A DNA stretch of 64,000 nucleotides from Wocania_A sp965224845 (GTDB lineage Bacteria > Bacteroidota > Bacteroidia > Flavobacteriales > Flavobacteriaceae). The notes beneath the pieces are model-generated. The model saw only the letters and a list, made by a program, of their open reading frames with translations. It searched no databases and was not told the DNA's origin. Below are positions 9,218 through 19,138 of the stretch, piece after piece. Where the stretch lies: NCBI GenBank assembly GCA_965224845.1, contig CBDDAJ010000036.1:62001-126000 (forward strand), in the 5' to 3' direction. Each line of letters opens with the position of its first letter. The first letter of the stretch is position 1. Made by a program: the position numbers and the translations under genes.

Positions 9218-11629
9218 TTATAAACTATATTTTAAAGCTAAAATAAAGTTTCTCCCTGCCGCCGCTATACCTGAAGAATACGTTTTATAACGCTGGTCTG
9301 TAATGTTTTCTAAACTAGCAGTAAATGTTGTTGAATTATTTATTTGGTATTGTGTTCTAACGTTTAATGTGCTCCATGAAGGCGAATAGGGGTTGCCATT
9401 TTCATCTTTTGCATAAATATAATCCTTACTGATTTCTGAAGGTGCTAATTGATTAAATGATAATTCACTATTATAATTAGCATATACATCAACTTTTAAT
9501 TGCTTATAATTCCAAACTAAATGGGTATTCCCAAAATTAGGAGCGACATGTCGAATTGGAACTTCAATATTTTCCTTTTCTTCGGTTCCACCGGTAATAC
9601 TATATTGGGAGGTTAATTTAAAGTTATCCGTGAGATTGAATAGTAAGCCAATCTCGAAGCCATAAATCCATGCTTTTGATGCATTTTGTATGGCTTGCAC
9701 CTTACTTAATTCGCCATCATAAATAATTTCTGTTTCTCCATTTAAATTATGGTCTCTTCTTACTAAAGCATTATCTAAATAGGTATAATAAGAACTCATA
9801 TCTAATATAAAAGTGTCATCAAAATTTAATTTTAGTCCTAACTCTCCTCCATAGGCGTATTCTGGTTTTAGGTTTTCGTTTGGTACAACCACCGACCCTG
9901 GTTCAGAATCAAACACTTTTCCTATATCATCAATATTTGGTGCTCTAAAAGCTGACGATGCATTAAGTTTCCATTGTATAATCTTATTTGGAGTCCAACT
10001 AATTCCTGCTGTGCCCGTAAAAGCCCCTGCTTTATTTTCTGAAGACTCAAAAGGCAAATTCAAATACACATTATTTGCTTCAAAATTAGCTTTCGAGACA
10101 ATATGATTGAAACGCAAGCCCGATTGAAAAACAAACTTTGGGTTTGGTTTATATTTAATACTAGAATATAAGGCTGCAGATTGCCAACTTGAACCATTTG
10201 GGTATCTTGACAATGTTGGAAAAACAATATGACTTGTAATATTTTCTTCTTTTCCGTGAGACATAACCTTGTTATAAACATACTCGAGTCCGTAAAAAAA
10301 CTGTGTTTTAGTACTTAAGGTTTTTTCAAAATCTAAATTAAAAGAATAAGCATCTACAGCTTCTTCTCTTATGTTTCTTATGTTCGATTGAAAATCTCTA
10401 TCTTTTCTACTTTCTTGAAAGTTTTGGTAGGCAACCGTGGCTTTAACTTTATTATATAAATTAGATCGACTACTTAATTTGGTTATTTGAAAATTAGACA
10501 TAAACCACTGTTGCGGGCCATAATTCCACTCAGCAGAGCGTAAAGCATCATTTTTATACCGTATCAATCTGTCGTATCTTGGTATATCTGAGGTTGTAGT
10601 AAAATGTAAGCCCAAATCAAAACTTAAATTTTCGTAAGGCTGATAATGTACCTTTTGCATTACATTTATTTGATTATAGCCTGAATATTTTTGTTTTAAT
10701 GGATTGCTGTTTTGTATGACCAGGTCTCCGTTACTTGTTGCTAATGCAAACTCAGACCTTAAATAATCGTTAGGACCATTGCTCCCCATTCTTAAATCGT
10801 TAAAATCTGTATAACTTGCATTTGTTAAAAATGCCCAGTTTTTGTAACCCAAATTAAAACTAAAATGCCCCGTTTTTTCCTCATTAGCCGTAGCATACCT
10901 GAGCACAGCATTAGATTTAAATAAGAGACTATCTGTTTTTGAAAGCTTTGGTTTTAAGGTATAAAAGCTCATAACGCCACCAACAGCATCACTACCGTAA
11001 ATAACAGAGCCTGAGCCTAGCGTTACCTCCGTATTCATAATTGCAAAAGGGTCTATGGCTATAACATTGTGTAAATTTCCGCCTCTAAAAATAGCATTAT
11101 TCATTCTTACACCATCTACAGAAATTAACAATCTGTTGGTTGAAAACCCTCTAATCATGGGGCTTCCTCCTCCTAATTGACTCTTTTGAATATAAACTTG
11201 CCCTGTGGTTTCTAATAAATCTGCACTAGTTTGAGGGTTTGTAAATTCAATGTTTTTTGAGTTTAAACTAATAATTTTTTGAGGAATATCTTTTTTATTT
11301 TGCTCAAACTTTGAAGCTGAAATAACGATCTCTTCTAAACCCTGTGTATTAGAATCTAAATAAACAATATTGAATGCATTGATATGGGATTTTGTTATTT
11401 TTTTTAAAAAATGAGATAAGTGCTGAAAATAAATAATTTCTGTGTCTAAAAACTTATCTATATTAGCGTCTCCATTACTATTCGTTATTGCACTTTTAGT
11501 TTTATCTACATTAAAAATAGCAACGCCAGAAACAGGTTCTTTGGTAAGTTTATTAAGAACCTTTATTTGCTGTGCAACCAAAATATTAGATGCAAAAAGC
11601 AAGAAAAAAATAGTGTAATAAAGTTTCAT
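9218..11629 (-). CDS. TonB-dependent outer-membrane receptor, heme/siderophore type
   Basis: The 803-residue product starts with a signal peptide (MKLYYTIFFLLFASNILVAQ). A carboxypeptidase-like regulatory domain follows (about 22-98, KVLNKLTKEPVSGVAIFN), then the plug (about 112-225: KIISLNSKNIEFTNPQTSADL, PMIRGFSTNRLLISVDGVRM, GSGSVIYGSDAVGGVMSF). The rest is a beta-barrel ending in an aromatic-rich strand (RNFILALKYSL). The plug sequence resembles the hemoglobin/heme and CirA-type receptors, so iron or heme import is my best guess, but the substrate is not shown. It is the last gene of a minus-strand run porZ-recO-receptor, 3 bp after recO. Confidence 0.85.
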   Translation of the reverse strand: MKLYYTIFFLLFASNILVAQQIKVLNKLTKEPVSGVAIFNVDKTKSAITNSNGDANIDKFLDTEIIYFQHLSHFLKKITKSHINAFNIVYLDSNTQGLEEIVISASKFEQNKKDIPQKIISLNSKNIEFTNPQTSADLLETTGQVYIQKSQLGGGSPMIRGFSTNRLLISVDGVRMNNAIFRGGNLHNVIAIDPFAIMNTEVTLGSGSVIYGSDAVGGVMSFYTLKPKLSKTDSLLFKSNAVLRYATANEEKTGHFSFNLGYKNWAFLTNASYTDFNDLRMGSNGPNDYLRSEFALATSNGDLVIQNSNPLKQKYSGYNQINVMQKVHYQPYENLSFDLGLHFTTTSDIPRYDRLIRYKNDALRSAEWNYGPQQWFMSNFQITKLSSRSNLYNKVKATVAYQNFQESRKDRDFQSNIRNIREEAVDAYSFNLDFEKTLSTKTQFFYGLEYVYNKVMSHGKEENITSHIVFPTLSRYPNGSSWQSAALYSSIKYKPNPKFVFQSGLRFNHIVSKANFEANNVYLNLPFESSENKAGAFTGTAGISWTPNKIIQWKLNASSAFRAPNIDDIGKVFDSEPGSVVVPNENLKPEYAYGGELGLKLNFDDTFILDMSSYYTYLDNALVRRDHNLNGETEIIYDGELSKVQAIQNASKAWIYGFEIGLLFNLTDNFKLTSQYSITGGTEEKENIEVPIRHVAPNFGNTHLVWNYKQLKVDVYANYNSELSFNQLAPSEISKDYIYAKDENGNPYSPSWSTLNVRTQYQINNSTTFTASLENITDQRYKTYSSGIAAAGRNFILALKYSL

Positions 11630-11632
11630 CCT

Positions 11633-12352
11633 TTAATTAAAAACTTGATTAAAAACCTGAAGCGATTTTGGACTTTTAAAACTGCCCAAATGTAACTCAA
11701 AATAAAGCAAAATCATACTTAAAAATGATTGTCTTTGTTTTGCATTAATTTTCACTGTAGAAAGGGCATCAAATGTTGTGCCTAATAAGGTTTTTAAGAG
11801 TGTTAAATTTTCGCCATAAATAACATGCTTTCCTTGCTTTTTTATTTCAAACTTACCGTCTAATAAATTAAAGTAATTATACGCTTTATTAATCTCTTCT
11901 GGATAAAACCCCAAGTATTTAGTTAGGTTTAATAAAAAAAGTAAATGAAAATTCGAATATTCTGTATGCACATCTAGCCACAGCAATGTGGTTTCTATGT
12001 AGCTAAAAAGGAAATTATTTTGTTCTTCTTCTTTTAAAATATTTGCTAAAACCTCGGCCAAAAACATAACAATGGCACTCTTTAAAATATTGGAATGCAA
12101 GCTGGTATATAAATGGTTTAATTTAACCTCTTTAATAACTTGCAGCGTGCGGTTTTCTTTATAATCAATTTCTAACTGCAGTTGCGATAGTAATTGAAAA
12201 TATGCTTTTTTTGAATGTCCTTTTTTACTCTTTAAAACACCTCTTAATAAAAAGCTAACAACACCTAACTGCTCTGTATAACACTTTACAATTAAGTCGT
12301 TATCTCGATACTTTAATTTAGATAAAACAATAGCATTTGTAGTGATTAACAT
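11633..12352 (-). CDS. recO: DNA repair protein RecO
   Basis: RecO loads RecA onto SSB-coated single-stranded DNA with RecF and RecR. The 239-residue product has the N-terminal OB-fold start (TNAIVLSKLKYRDNDLIVKC, EQLGVVSFLLRGVLKSKKG) and the helical C-terminal domain of normal length. As in many Bacteroidetes I see no zinc-binding Cys cluster. Its ATG overlaps the porZ stop in the sequence TAATG, so the two are translationally coupled. Confidence 0.92.
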   Translation of the reverse strand: MLITTNAIVLSKLKYRDNDLIVKCYTEQLGVVSFLLRGVLKSKKGHSKKAYFQLLSQLQLEIDYKENRTLQVIKEVKLNHLYTSLHSNILKSAIVMFLAEVLANILKEEEQNNFLFSYIETTLLWLDVHTEYSNFHLLFLLNLTKYLGFYPEEINKAYNYFNLLDGKFEIKKQGKHVIYGENLTLLKTLLGTTFDALSTVKINAKQRQSFLSMILLYFELHLGSFKSPKSLQVFNQVFN

Positions 12353-14691
12353 TATCTAACAACCATTAATTTTAGCACTTTGGTTTCAAAAGTATCTAAG
12401 TCGGATAGCATAACTAAATACACCCCCGAGGCTACAACACGATTTGCAAGGTTTTTTCCATTCCAATAGGCTGTTCCTCCATCAATTTCCAGGTTATATC
12501 CTCTATATCGAAGATTATTTCTCGATTGTGCTTCAGCCACTAAATTGCCCTCGATGTCTGTTATTTTAATGTTTACATTTTCAGAAATGTCTTTAATTTT
12601 TACTTTTTCATCTACAATATTAAATGAAGGTCTTACTGGATTAGGGTAAGCATACGCTTTTTCTAAATCGTCTAATGGACTTGAACCTCCAGAACGAAAC
12701 GACACTAAGCCTTTATTTGTTGCTATGTAAACAATTCCATTAGCATCGTCTAAAGAAATATCATTTATTGTATTTGACGGTAGAGGCGAATTCTCTTTTG
12801 TAAAATGGAATATCGTTTTTTGCCCATCTGAAGAAAAATAAAATAAGCCAGAATCAGCCGTTCCAATCCATTTATTGTTTGATCCATCAACTTCAATATC
12901 TTTAATTAATTGCTCAAACAATAGTTCCTTAGCAATGCCTCCTTCTTCAATAATTATTTCTTCGGCACGAATATTTTCTTCGGTAAAAAAATTAGAGGTA
13001 TTATAAATAACTCTTAACCCTCTATCGGTTCCTACCCACAATTGGTTCCTTTTATCAATAGCAACTGCTGTTGCAATAGAAGATGGCATGTTTTCTTCTT
13101 CACTACTAATGCTTTTTAGCAAAGGGGTTCCGTTATTTTCTTTAAAGCCTATAAGACCATTCCAATAACCCGCTATCCATTTAGTGTCATCGTTCCCGAT
13201 AACAATATTCCCGAATCCTAATTCAGTTCTAAATTGTGTAAAATCAAATGATTGCCATTGGTTATTACTTGGGTTATATGACTTTAAAGGTTTTTCAACT
13301 TGGCTTGTAAGTGTCCATAAAACACCATTTCTATCAAAGGCGGATGGCCCAATCCTTATGTCGACATAATTTGGGTTTCCAGGTAAAACTAAAGACTCTA
13401 AAGCGCTATTGGTTTCATTATATAGCATACTTGGAACCTCATCATTTATTTCTAATAATCCACTAAAATAAGAACCTATAAACACCTGATTCGTATTAGA
13501 AGGGTTTATGGTAATGGCATTTAAACACTTGGCATCTAAAACAGTTTCGTAAGGCAGGTTAACCCAAGTATCTTCTTTAAAATGACTAATTCCTCTATTG
13601 TTTAATGGATATGGATTATAAAAAAATGTGTGCTCTCCAAAAGTAACCCATAAATCGTTTTGCCCGGTTTGAATTGAAAAAGGTATGTTTAATAAAGGGC
13701 CTTCAGGATGAATTTCTTCATACACCATTGGATTAGATATAAGTGTTTTTAAAACCCCAAAATCTTTAGTACCAATATATAGTGACTCTGAATCTGTAAT
13801 TGCTGTTGCATAAGTGGTATCAAAACTACTACTTACATTTGCTTGAGACAATAAATTAAAATTACTATCATAAACAAATGTGCTGTTTTTTGTTGTAACT
13901 AATAGCCTATTATTTGTTGCTTTTACGTCAACAGGCACATCGGCAAATTGAAACAATTCTGTTAAAACATCATTTACTACCTGATAAATGCTTCTGTTTG
14001 TTCTAATAGCATACAATTGATCTGCTACAGACTGAACTGCTAAAAAATCACCATTAGATACGGTTTGCCAGTTTTGATAATCAATTAAATTTGGGCTGGA
14101 TATTTGAGCCTTTTTTAGTCCGCTACCATCTAAACAAGCAGCATAAATATAATCTCCTAAAACAGTGGTTTGATTAACTCGAATTTGGCTTCCTAAATTC
14201 CCTATAAAATAAGTATCTCCAAATTCTAATCGGTCTAAATTAAAGACAGATATTCCGTAGTTTGTAGAAATATAAACCCCATTATTGTAGGCAAAAAAAT
14301 GATTTATTCTTTTATCATTTCCCGGTATTGTTGTTTTTTCTATAATATCAACTACAGTAAGTATGTCATCATCATTATCAAAAGCGATCTCTATTAATCC
14401 GTTTTCATACCCGATAAGCAACAGTTCGTAAGTTTCACTATAATAAATAGTTGATATCGTTTCTCCGGACAATCCATTAACAGTAGATAGTTTATTTAGC
14501 TCGTTAGTTTGTACATCTATGCTAAAAATAGCATTTTCGGCTGCTGCATAAATTTTATTATTTCCTTTAGTAACATCTTTTATATTATTATATGAAAAAT
14601 GACCGTCCCAAAGTGCCGAAAAGTCTTGGGCGAATTGCAAAAAAGGCATGCAACACATTATAAATACAACCAGTCTTTTAAACATATACAT
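12352..14691 (-). CDS. porZ: PorZ-like T9SS component (two beta-propellers)
   Basis: The 779-residue exported protein (signal peptide ending FLQFAQ) is built of short propeller blades (NKIYAAAENAIFSID, LWVGTDRGLRVIYN, KWIGTADSGLFYFSSDG, IVYIATNKGLVSFRSGG) and ends in a T9SS-type C-terminal domain (AYAYPNPVRPSFNI, SGVYLVMLSDLDTFETKVLKLMV). This layout matches PorZ, which in Porphyromonas sits at the cell surface and supplies anionic LPS to the attachment complex. Position directly before recO with start/stop overlap supports the assignment, as that order is common in Flavobacteria. A generic two-component-regulator-propeller protein is the alternative. Confidence 0.78.
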   Translation of the reverse strand: MYMFKRLVVFIMCCMPFLQFAQDFSALWDGHFSYNNIKDVTKGNNKIYAAAENAIFSIDVQTNELNKLSTVNGLSGETISTIYYSETYELLLIGYENGLIEIAFDNDDDILTVVDIIEKTTIPGNDKRINHFFAYNNGVYISTNYGISVFNLDRLEFGDTYFIGNLGSQIRVNQTTVLGDYIYAACLDGSGLKKAQISSPNLIDYQNWQTVSNGDFLAVQSVADQLYAIRTNRSIYQVVNDVLTELFQFADVPVDVKATNNRLLVTTKNSTFVYDSNFNLLSQANVSSSFDTTYATAITDSESLYIGTKDFGVLKTLISNPMVYEEIHPEGPLLNIPFSIQTGQNDLWVTFGEHTFFYNPYPLNNRGISHFKEDTWVNLPYETVLDAKCLNAITINPSNTNQVFIGSYFSGLLEINDEVPSMLYNETNSALESLVLPGNPNYVDIRIGPSAFDRNGVLWTLTSQVEKPLKSYNPSNNQWQSFDFTQFRTELGFGNIVIGNDDTKWIAGYWNGLIGFKENNGTPLLKSISSEEENMPSSIATAVAIDKRNQLWVGTDRGLRVIYNTSNFFTEENIRAEEIIIEEGGIAKELLFEQLIKDIEVDGSNNKWIGTADSGLFYFSSDGQKTIFHFTKENSPLPSNTINDISLDDANGIVYIATNKGLVSFRSGGSSPLDDLEKAYAYPNPVRPSFNIVDEKVKIKDISENVNIKITDIEGNLVAEAQSRNNLRYRGYNLEIDGGTAYWNGKNLANRVVASGVYLVMLSDLDTFETKVLKLMVVR

Positions 14692-14749
14692 TTTTTCTAA
14701 AGGCTAAGATATTTATAACTAACGAATTTTACTTTAAAATCATATAAAT

Positions 14750-14785
14750 TAAAAAAAAAGCTTCCTAAAAATTAGGAAGCTTTTC
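14750..14785 (-). terminator. Rho-independent terminator of gdhA
   Basis: AGCTTCCTAA (14759-14768) pairs perfectly with TTAGGAAGCT (14772-14781) around a 3-nt loop. The plus-strand A-run at 14751-14759 becomes a T-run after the hairpin on the minus strand, placing it 20 bp after the gdhA stop. Confidence 0.85.
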
Positions 14786-14804
14786 AATATGAATCAAGGG
14801 TATA

Positions 14805-16148
14805 TTAAACAATGCCCTGTGCTAACATAGCATCGGCTACCTTAACAAATCCAGCAATATTTGCACCTTTTACGTAATCTATATAACCCGCTTCGTCCTT
14901 TCCGTATTCGATACAAGAATCGTGAATATTAGACATGATTTCTTTTAGCTTATTATCAACCTCTTCTCTTGTCCAATTAAACCTTAAAGAGTTTTGAGTC
15001 ATTTCTAATCCTGAAGTTGCAACTCCACCGGCATTTGAGGCTTTTCCTGGTGCAAATAATATTTTAGCATTATGAAAAGCAGCAATAGCTTCTTTTGTTG
15101 ATGGCATATTAGCGCCTTCGCTAACACAAATACAACCCTGAGCTAAAAGTGTATTGGCATCCTCCTCATTAAGTTCGTTTTGTGTTGCACATGGTAAAGC
15201 AATATCACATTTTACTCCCCAAGGTGTTTTCCCTTTAACAAACTCTGCATTTGGATACTTTTTAATGTATTCACTAATTCTAGCTCGTTTTACATTTTTA
15301 AGCGCCATTACATGAGCCAATTTTTCAGTATCAATACCCTCAGCATCATAGATATATCCTGATGAATCAGACATTGTTAATACTTTTGCTCCTAACTGTA
15401 ATGATTTTTCAACAGCAAATTGAGCTACATTACCAGACCCAGAAACTACTACATTTTTATTTGTTAAGTTATCTCCTCGTGTACTTAACATTTTTTCAGC
15501 AAAATATACGGTACCATAACCTGTTGCTTCCGGACGTATTAAAGACCCCCCCCAGGACATTCCTTTTCCAGTTAAAACACCAGTAAATTCATTTCTTAGT
15601 TTTTTATACATTCCAAATAAAAAGCCTATTTCTCTTCCTCCAACGCCTATATCGCCAGCTGGAACATCAGTATTTGGACCAATATGTCTGAATAATTCGC
15701 TCATAAATGCATGACAAAAACGCATAATTTCGTTATCAGACTTGCCCTTAGGATCGAAATCTGAACCACCTTTACCACCACCCATTGGTAATGTTGTTAG
15801 CGAGTTTTTAAACACTTGTTCAAAAGCTAAAAACTTTAAAATACTGGCATTTACTGTAGGGTGAAAACGTAAGCCCCCTTTGTAAGGGCCTATAGCAGAA
15901 TTCATTTGAACCCTATAGCCTCTGTTTACTTGAATCTCTCCTTGGTCATCTACCCAAGACACCCTAAACGAAATTAACCGTTCTGGTTCTACCATTCTTA
16001 AAAGAATGTTTTTTCCATAATAAATGTCGTGTTTAACAATGTAAGGGATTACTGTTTCAGCAACTTCCTCTACAGCTTGTAAAAATTCCGGTTCATGACC
16101 ATTACGCTCTTTTACCAGATCTAAAAATGCTTCAATATTATTTTTCAT
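14805..16148 (-). CDS. gdhA: NADP-specific glutamate dehydrogenase
   Basis: The enzyme makes glutamate from 2-oxoglutarate and ammonium. The 447-residue length is that of hexameric bacterial GDHs. The active-site segment PMGGGKGGSDFDPKGKSD, the upstream GPYKGGLRFHPTV and the glutamate-binding PAGDIGVGGREIG are intact. The dinucleotide-binding motif VVSGSGNVAQFAVEKSLQLG follows at about residue 235, and the C-terminal NAGGVATSGLEMTQNS is conserved. A -7 box (TATATTTG on the minus strand, 16196-16203) lies 48 bp upstream, and a strong terminator follows. This is the low-affinity ammonium route complementing gltBD elsewhere in the window. Confidence 0.96.
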   Translation of the reverse strand: MKNNIEAFLDLVKERNGHEPEFLQAVEEVAETVIPYIVKHDIYYGKNILLRMVEPERLISFRVSWVDDQGEIQVNRGYRVQMNSAIGPYKGGLRFHPTVNASILKFLAFEQVFKNSLTTLPMGGGKGGSDFDPKGKSDNEIMRFCHAFMSELFRHIGPNTDVPAGDIGVGGREIGFLFGMYKKLRNEFTGVLTGKGMSWGGSLIRPEATGYGTVYFAEKMLSTRGDNLTNKNVVVSGSGNVAQFAVEKSLQLGAKVLTMSDSSGYIYDAEGIDTEKLAHVMALKNVKRARISEYIKKYPNAEFVKGKTPWGVKCDIALPCATQNELNEEDANTLLAQGCICVSEGANMPSTKEAIAAFHNAKILFAPGKASNAGGVATSGLEMTQNSLRFNWTREEVDNKLKEIMSNIHDSCIEYGKDEAGYIDYVKGANIAGFVKVADAMLAQGIV

Positions 16149-16195
16149 TTATACGAATTGTATTACTTAATTATAAACAACATAATTTTAAAGCG

Positions 16196-16203
16196 CAAAT
16201 ATA
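16196..16203 (-). promoter_or_regulatory. -7 promoter box for gdhA
   Basis: The minus strand reads TATATTTG, matching the Bacteroidetes TAnnTTTG -7 consensus, 48 bp before the gdhA ATG. I see no good TTG at the -33 distance, so an activator may be needed. Confidence 0.45.
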
Positions 16204-16285
16204 CGTTATCTTTAAAAATTACATCGTTTTTTTTTGAAATTCATAATCAATAATTTTTTAGTGTTTTTTTCAAAATGTTCAAATA

Positions 16286-16316
16286 TTTGTTTGTTAATCG
16301 AGTTTTTATATATTTG
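16286..16316 (+). promoter_or_regulatory. Flavobacterial promoter for the gene at 16350
   Basis: TTTG (16286-16289), a 19-bp spacer and TATATTTG (16309-16316) match the Bacteroidetes -33/-7 consensus (TTTG-N19-TAnnTTTG), placing a transcription start about 25-30 bp before the ATG. Confidence 0.6.
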
Positions 16317-16349
16317 TTACCATAATGCCTCAAAAAACAAAACCTTATT

Positions 16350-17177
16350 ATGCTTAACTTGAAACATTTAGCTTCAGCTTTTTGCTTGTTTGTCGTCTAT
16401 CAAACAGCATATTCTCAATTAGGTTTTTCACACGAAATAGGCGTTATTGCTGGTCCCGTAGAATTTAGATCAGATTTTGGTAGCCGAAATGATGAAAAAA
16501 CAAATTTTGGCAACTCTGGGTTTGGTATAGGTATTGTTCATTATATCAACTTTTCATACCGGGCCGATTGTAACTGCTATACAACAGATACTTATTTTAA
16601 CGACCATTTTAAAGTAAGAAACGAAATCTCGTGGAACAAAACTACTTTAAATCATCATGGAGAGTGGGTAGCCCCTAATCGAACTACTCCAAATGCAGAT
16701 AAATTAAGAGCACATTCGGGTGTTGCTCAAAATTTTGATATTGGAACTCAACTTGAATTTTTTCCTAAAAGTATTCGTGAATTCCAGTCTTTTAGTTATC
16801 GAATAGCACCTTTTGCCAGTTTAGGTGTACATTATACCTCTTTTTCTCCAAAAGCCAGCACAACTTATGGCGATACTACCGATCCTAATTATAGAGGCGT
16901 TTTTGATCAGGCTAATATTTATTCACATTGGTTTGACAATTTTGATCCTGCTGTAGATCCATACCCTGTAAATGTAAATGGGGGCAGTACATGGTCTCTA
17001 GTTGCAAGTGCAGGCTTTCGATATAAGCTTGATAAATTATCCGATTTAATGCTCGACTTTAGGTGGCAATATTATTTTAGTGATTGGGTTGATGGTCTAA
17101 ACCATAAATTAGATTATAACAAATACAACGATTGGCTTTTATGGGTTAATGTGGGCTATATTTATTATTTAGACTAA
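16350..17177 (+). CDS. THC0290_0291-type outer-membrane protein
   Basis: The 275-residue protein has a signal peptide (ending TAYSQ) and a run of aromatic-rich beta strands (LGFSHEIGVIAGPVEFRSDF, GFGIGIVHYINFSYRADCNC, LMLDFRWQYYFSDWVDGLNH) ending in YIYYLD, consistent with a small outer-membrane beta-barrel. The sequence matches what I remember of the flavobacterial family named THC0290_0291, whose function is unknown. It is monocistronic with its own promoter at 16286-16316 and ends 12 bp before the convergent cystathionine gamma-synthase gene. Confidence 0.72.
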   Translation: MLNLKHLASAFCLFVVYQTAYSQLGFSHEIGVIAGPVEFRSDFGSRNDEKTNFGNSGFGIGIVHYINFSYRADCNCYTTDTYFNDHFKVRNEISWNKTTLNHHGEWVAPNRTTPNADKLRAHSGVAQNFDIGTQLEFFPKSIREFQSFSYRIAPFASLGVHYTSFSPKASTTYGDTTDPNYRGVFDQANIYSHWFDNFDPAVDPYPVNVNGGSTWSLVASAGFRYKLDKLSDLMLDFRWQYYFSDWVDGLNHKLDYNKYNDWLLWVNVGYIYYLD

Positions 17178-17189
17178 ATAGGTGTTTTT

Positions 17190-18329
17190 TTAACCTAATG
17201 CCTGTTTTAAGTCGGCAATCAAATCATCAATATCTTCAATGCCTACGCTTAATCTAATTAACGAGTCTACAACACCTGTTTTTTCTCTTTCTTCTTTTGG
17301 TATACTAGCATGCGTCATACTTGCCGGGTGCCCAGAAAGCGATTCTACACCTCCTAACGATTCTGCCAAAGTAAAAACTTTCAGTTTTTCAACAACCTTA
17401 ATTGCCTCCTCATAATTATTTCCCTTTGAAGTGAATGAAATCATGCCCCCAAAACCTTTCATTTGAGATTTGGCAATATCATAGTTAGGATGGCTCTCAA
17501 ACCCTGGCCAGTACACCTTTTCTACCTTAGGATGGTTGGCCAAATATTCGGCTATGGCTTTACCATTCTCACAATGGCGTTGCATTCTTACATGTAATGT
17601 TTTTATCCCCCTCAAAACCAAAAAACTATCTTGAGGCCCACAAATAGCTCCGCTAGCATTTTGTATAAAATACAGTTTATCTGCCAATGCCTTATCGTTT
17701 ACAACAAGGGCTCCCATAACAACATCGCTATGTCCTCCAAGGTATTTAGTTGCAGAGTGCATTACAATATCTGCTCCTAAATTAAGTGGTTGTTGTAAAT
17801 AGGGTGTAGCAAATGTATTATCTACAGCTAGTAAAACATCGTGCCTCTTCGCTATTGCAGATACTGCTTTAATATCAATAATAGTCATCATTGGATTGGT
17901 TGGTGTTTCAACCCAAATTAGTTTAGTATTGGTATTAATATACGATTCCATATTTAAAGTATTTTCCATACCTATAAAATGGAATTTGATACCAAAATCT
18001 TGAAAAATCTTAGTAAACAACCTAAAAGAACCACCATACAAATCATTGGTCGATATTACTTCGTCACCAGGTTTTAAAAGCTTTATTACCGCATCAATAG
18101 CAGCAAGACCAGACCCAAAAGCAAGTCCGTAGTTTCCGTTTTCAATACTAGCAAATGCATTTTCTAATGCATGCCTGGTAGGGTTATGTGTTCTGGAGTA
18201 TTCATAGCCTTTATGTCTACCTGGAGTCGTTTGAGCGTATGTGGTTGTTTGATATATTGGAGGCATTACTGCACCGTAAGCCGCATCATGTTTTTGTCCT
18301 CCGTGAATAACTTTTGTGTTAAATTTCAT
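17190..18329 (-). CDS. metB: Cystathionine gamma-synthase/gamma-lyase family PLP enzyme
   Basis: The 379-residue protein is a canonical Cys/Met-metabolism PLP enzyme: YSRTHNPTRHALE, the cofactor-binding GSGLAAIDAV, AVDNTFATPYLQQP and the PLP lysine in SATKYLGGHSD (Lys195). The C-terminal SLGGVESL and HPASMTH are conserved. It probably joins an O-acyl-homoserine with cysteine, or cleaves cystathionine; sequence alone does not separate synthase from lyase, so the symbol is provisional. Its promoter is at 18349-18379. A second, highly divergent family member is encoded 2 kb away at 20146. Confidence 0.88.
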   Translation of the reverse strand: MKFNTKVIHGGQKHDAAYGAVMPPIYQTTTYAQTTPGRHKGYEYSRTHNPTRHALENAFASIENGNYGLAFGSGLAAIDAVIKLLKPGDEVISTNDLYGGSFRLFTKIFQDFGIKFHFIGMENTLNMESYINTNTKLIWVETPTNPMMTIIDIKAVSAIAKRHDVLLAVDNTFATPYLQQPLNLGADIVMHSATKYLGGHSDVVMGALVVNDKALADKLYFIQNASGAICGPQDSFLVLRGIKTLHVRMQRHCENGKAIAEYLANHPKVEKVYWPGFESHPNYDIAKSQMKGFGGMISFTSKGNNYEEAIKVVEKLKVFTLAESLGGVESLSGHPASMTHASIPKEEREKTGVVDSLIRLSVGIEDIDDLIADLKQALG

Positions 18330-18348
18330 TACTAATTAATCTTTACTA

Positions 18349-18379
18349 CAAATTTAACTTTTAATTCATTCTATTCAAA
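18349..18379 (-). promoter_or_regulatory. Flavobacterial promoter of the metB-like gene
   Basis: On the minus strand TTTG (18376-18379), a 19-bp spacer and TAAATTTG (18349-18356) match the TTTG-N19-TAnnTTTG consensus and lie about 20 bp before the ATG at 18329. Confidence 0.65.
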
Positions 18380-18418
18380 TGCAATAATTATCTTTATCAA
18401 TAGTTTATACTACTAGCT

Positions 18419-19138
18419 ATGTTTAAAAACAAACCCCTTTTAATTATATGCCTTTTTTATATGCTTTTTAGCTGTAAAAAAGACATCTCAATTAGTTTCT
18501 CAGAAACAAATTTTACTTCAAAAAGCAATACTATCGTTGCCGTTAATATCCCCTTAGTTAACGAAAATAGCGCCCCAGCCAAATCTATAAATTTAGCTAT
18601 TGAGAACTATGTGATCACTGCCTTACAAATTGGCGATTCTGATCAATCAATTACCACATCTGTTGAAGAAAGTATTGAGGGTTTTAATTTAGCCTATACA
18701 GATTTTATAAACGATTTTCCTGAAAGCGCTCAAGCATGGGAAGCTCAAATTGATGGCGAAGTTATTTTTAAAACACGAGATATTATAAGCGTTTCTTTAA
18801 CGTCTTATATTAATACCGGTGGCGCTCATGGCAATTTAAATATCTCATTTTTAAATTTTGATGGCTCTACAGGGAAATTGATAGATAATAATGCATTGAT
18901 TACAGATAGTACGGCTTTTAAAGGTATTGCTAAAATACATTTTGATGCTTCTGTAGAAGACAAAGAGCTTCTTTTTGATAACGAAACTTTTAATCTACCT
19001 GAAAATATAGGATATAGTGATGATGGCATTATTTTGCTTTATAACCCCTACGAAATTGCTCCCTATGCTACGGGAATAATCGAATTCTCTATTCCTTTTG
19101 AAGAGGCAAAACCATTCTTAGCTTTTAATAGCTTTTAA
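18419..19138 (+). CDS. DUF3298/DUF4163-type lipoprotein
   Basis: The 239-residue product begins with a lipoprotein signal (LLIICLFYMLFSCKKD, Cys in the lipobox), so it is membrane-anchored outside the cytoplasm. The body has the DUF4163-like first part (INLAIENYVITALQ, WEAQIDGEVIFKTRDIISVS) and the DUF3298-like second part (SYINTGGAHGNLNISFLNFD with the GGAHG motif, and LLYNPYEIAPYATGIIEFSI). The family resembles RsiV-type extracytoplasmic domains, but no anti-sigma region is present. The last 21 bp overlap the convergent DinB gene. Confidence 0.8.
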   Translation: MFKNKPLLIICLFYMLFSCKKDISISFSETNFTSKSNTIVAVNIPLVNENSAPAKSINLAIENYVITALQIGDSDQSITTSVEESIEGFNLAYTDFINDFPESAQAWEAQIDGEVIFKTRDIISVSLTSYINTGGAHGNLNISFLNFDGSTGKLIDNNALITDSTAFKGIAKIHFDASVEDKELLFDNETFNLPENIGYSDDGIILLYNPYEIAPYATGIIEFSIPFEEAKPFLAFNSF

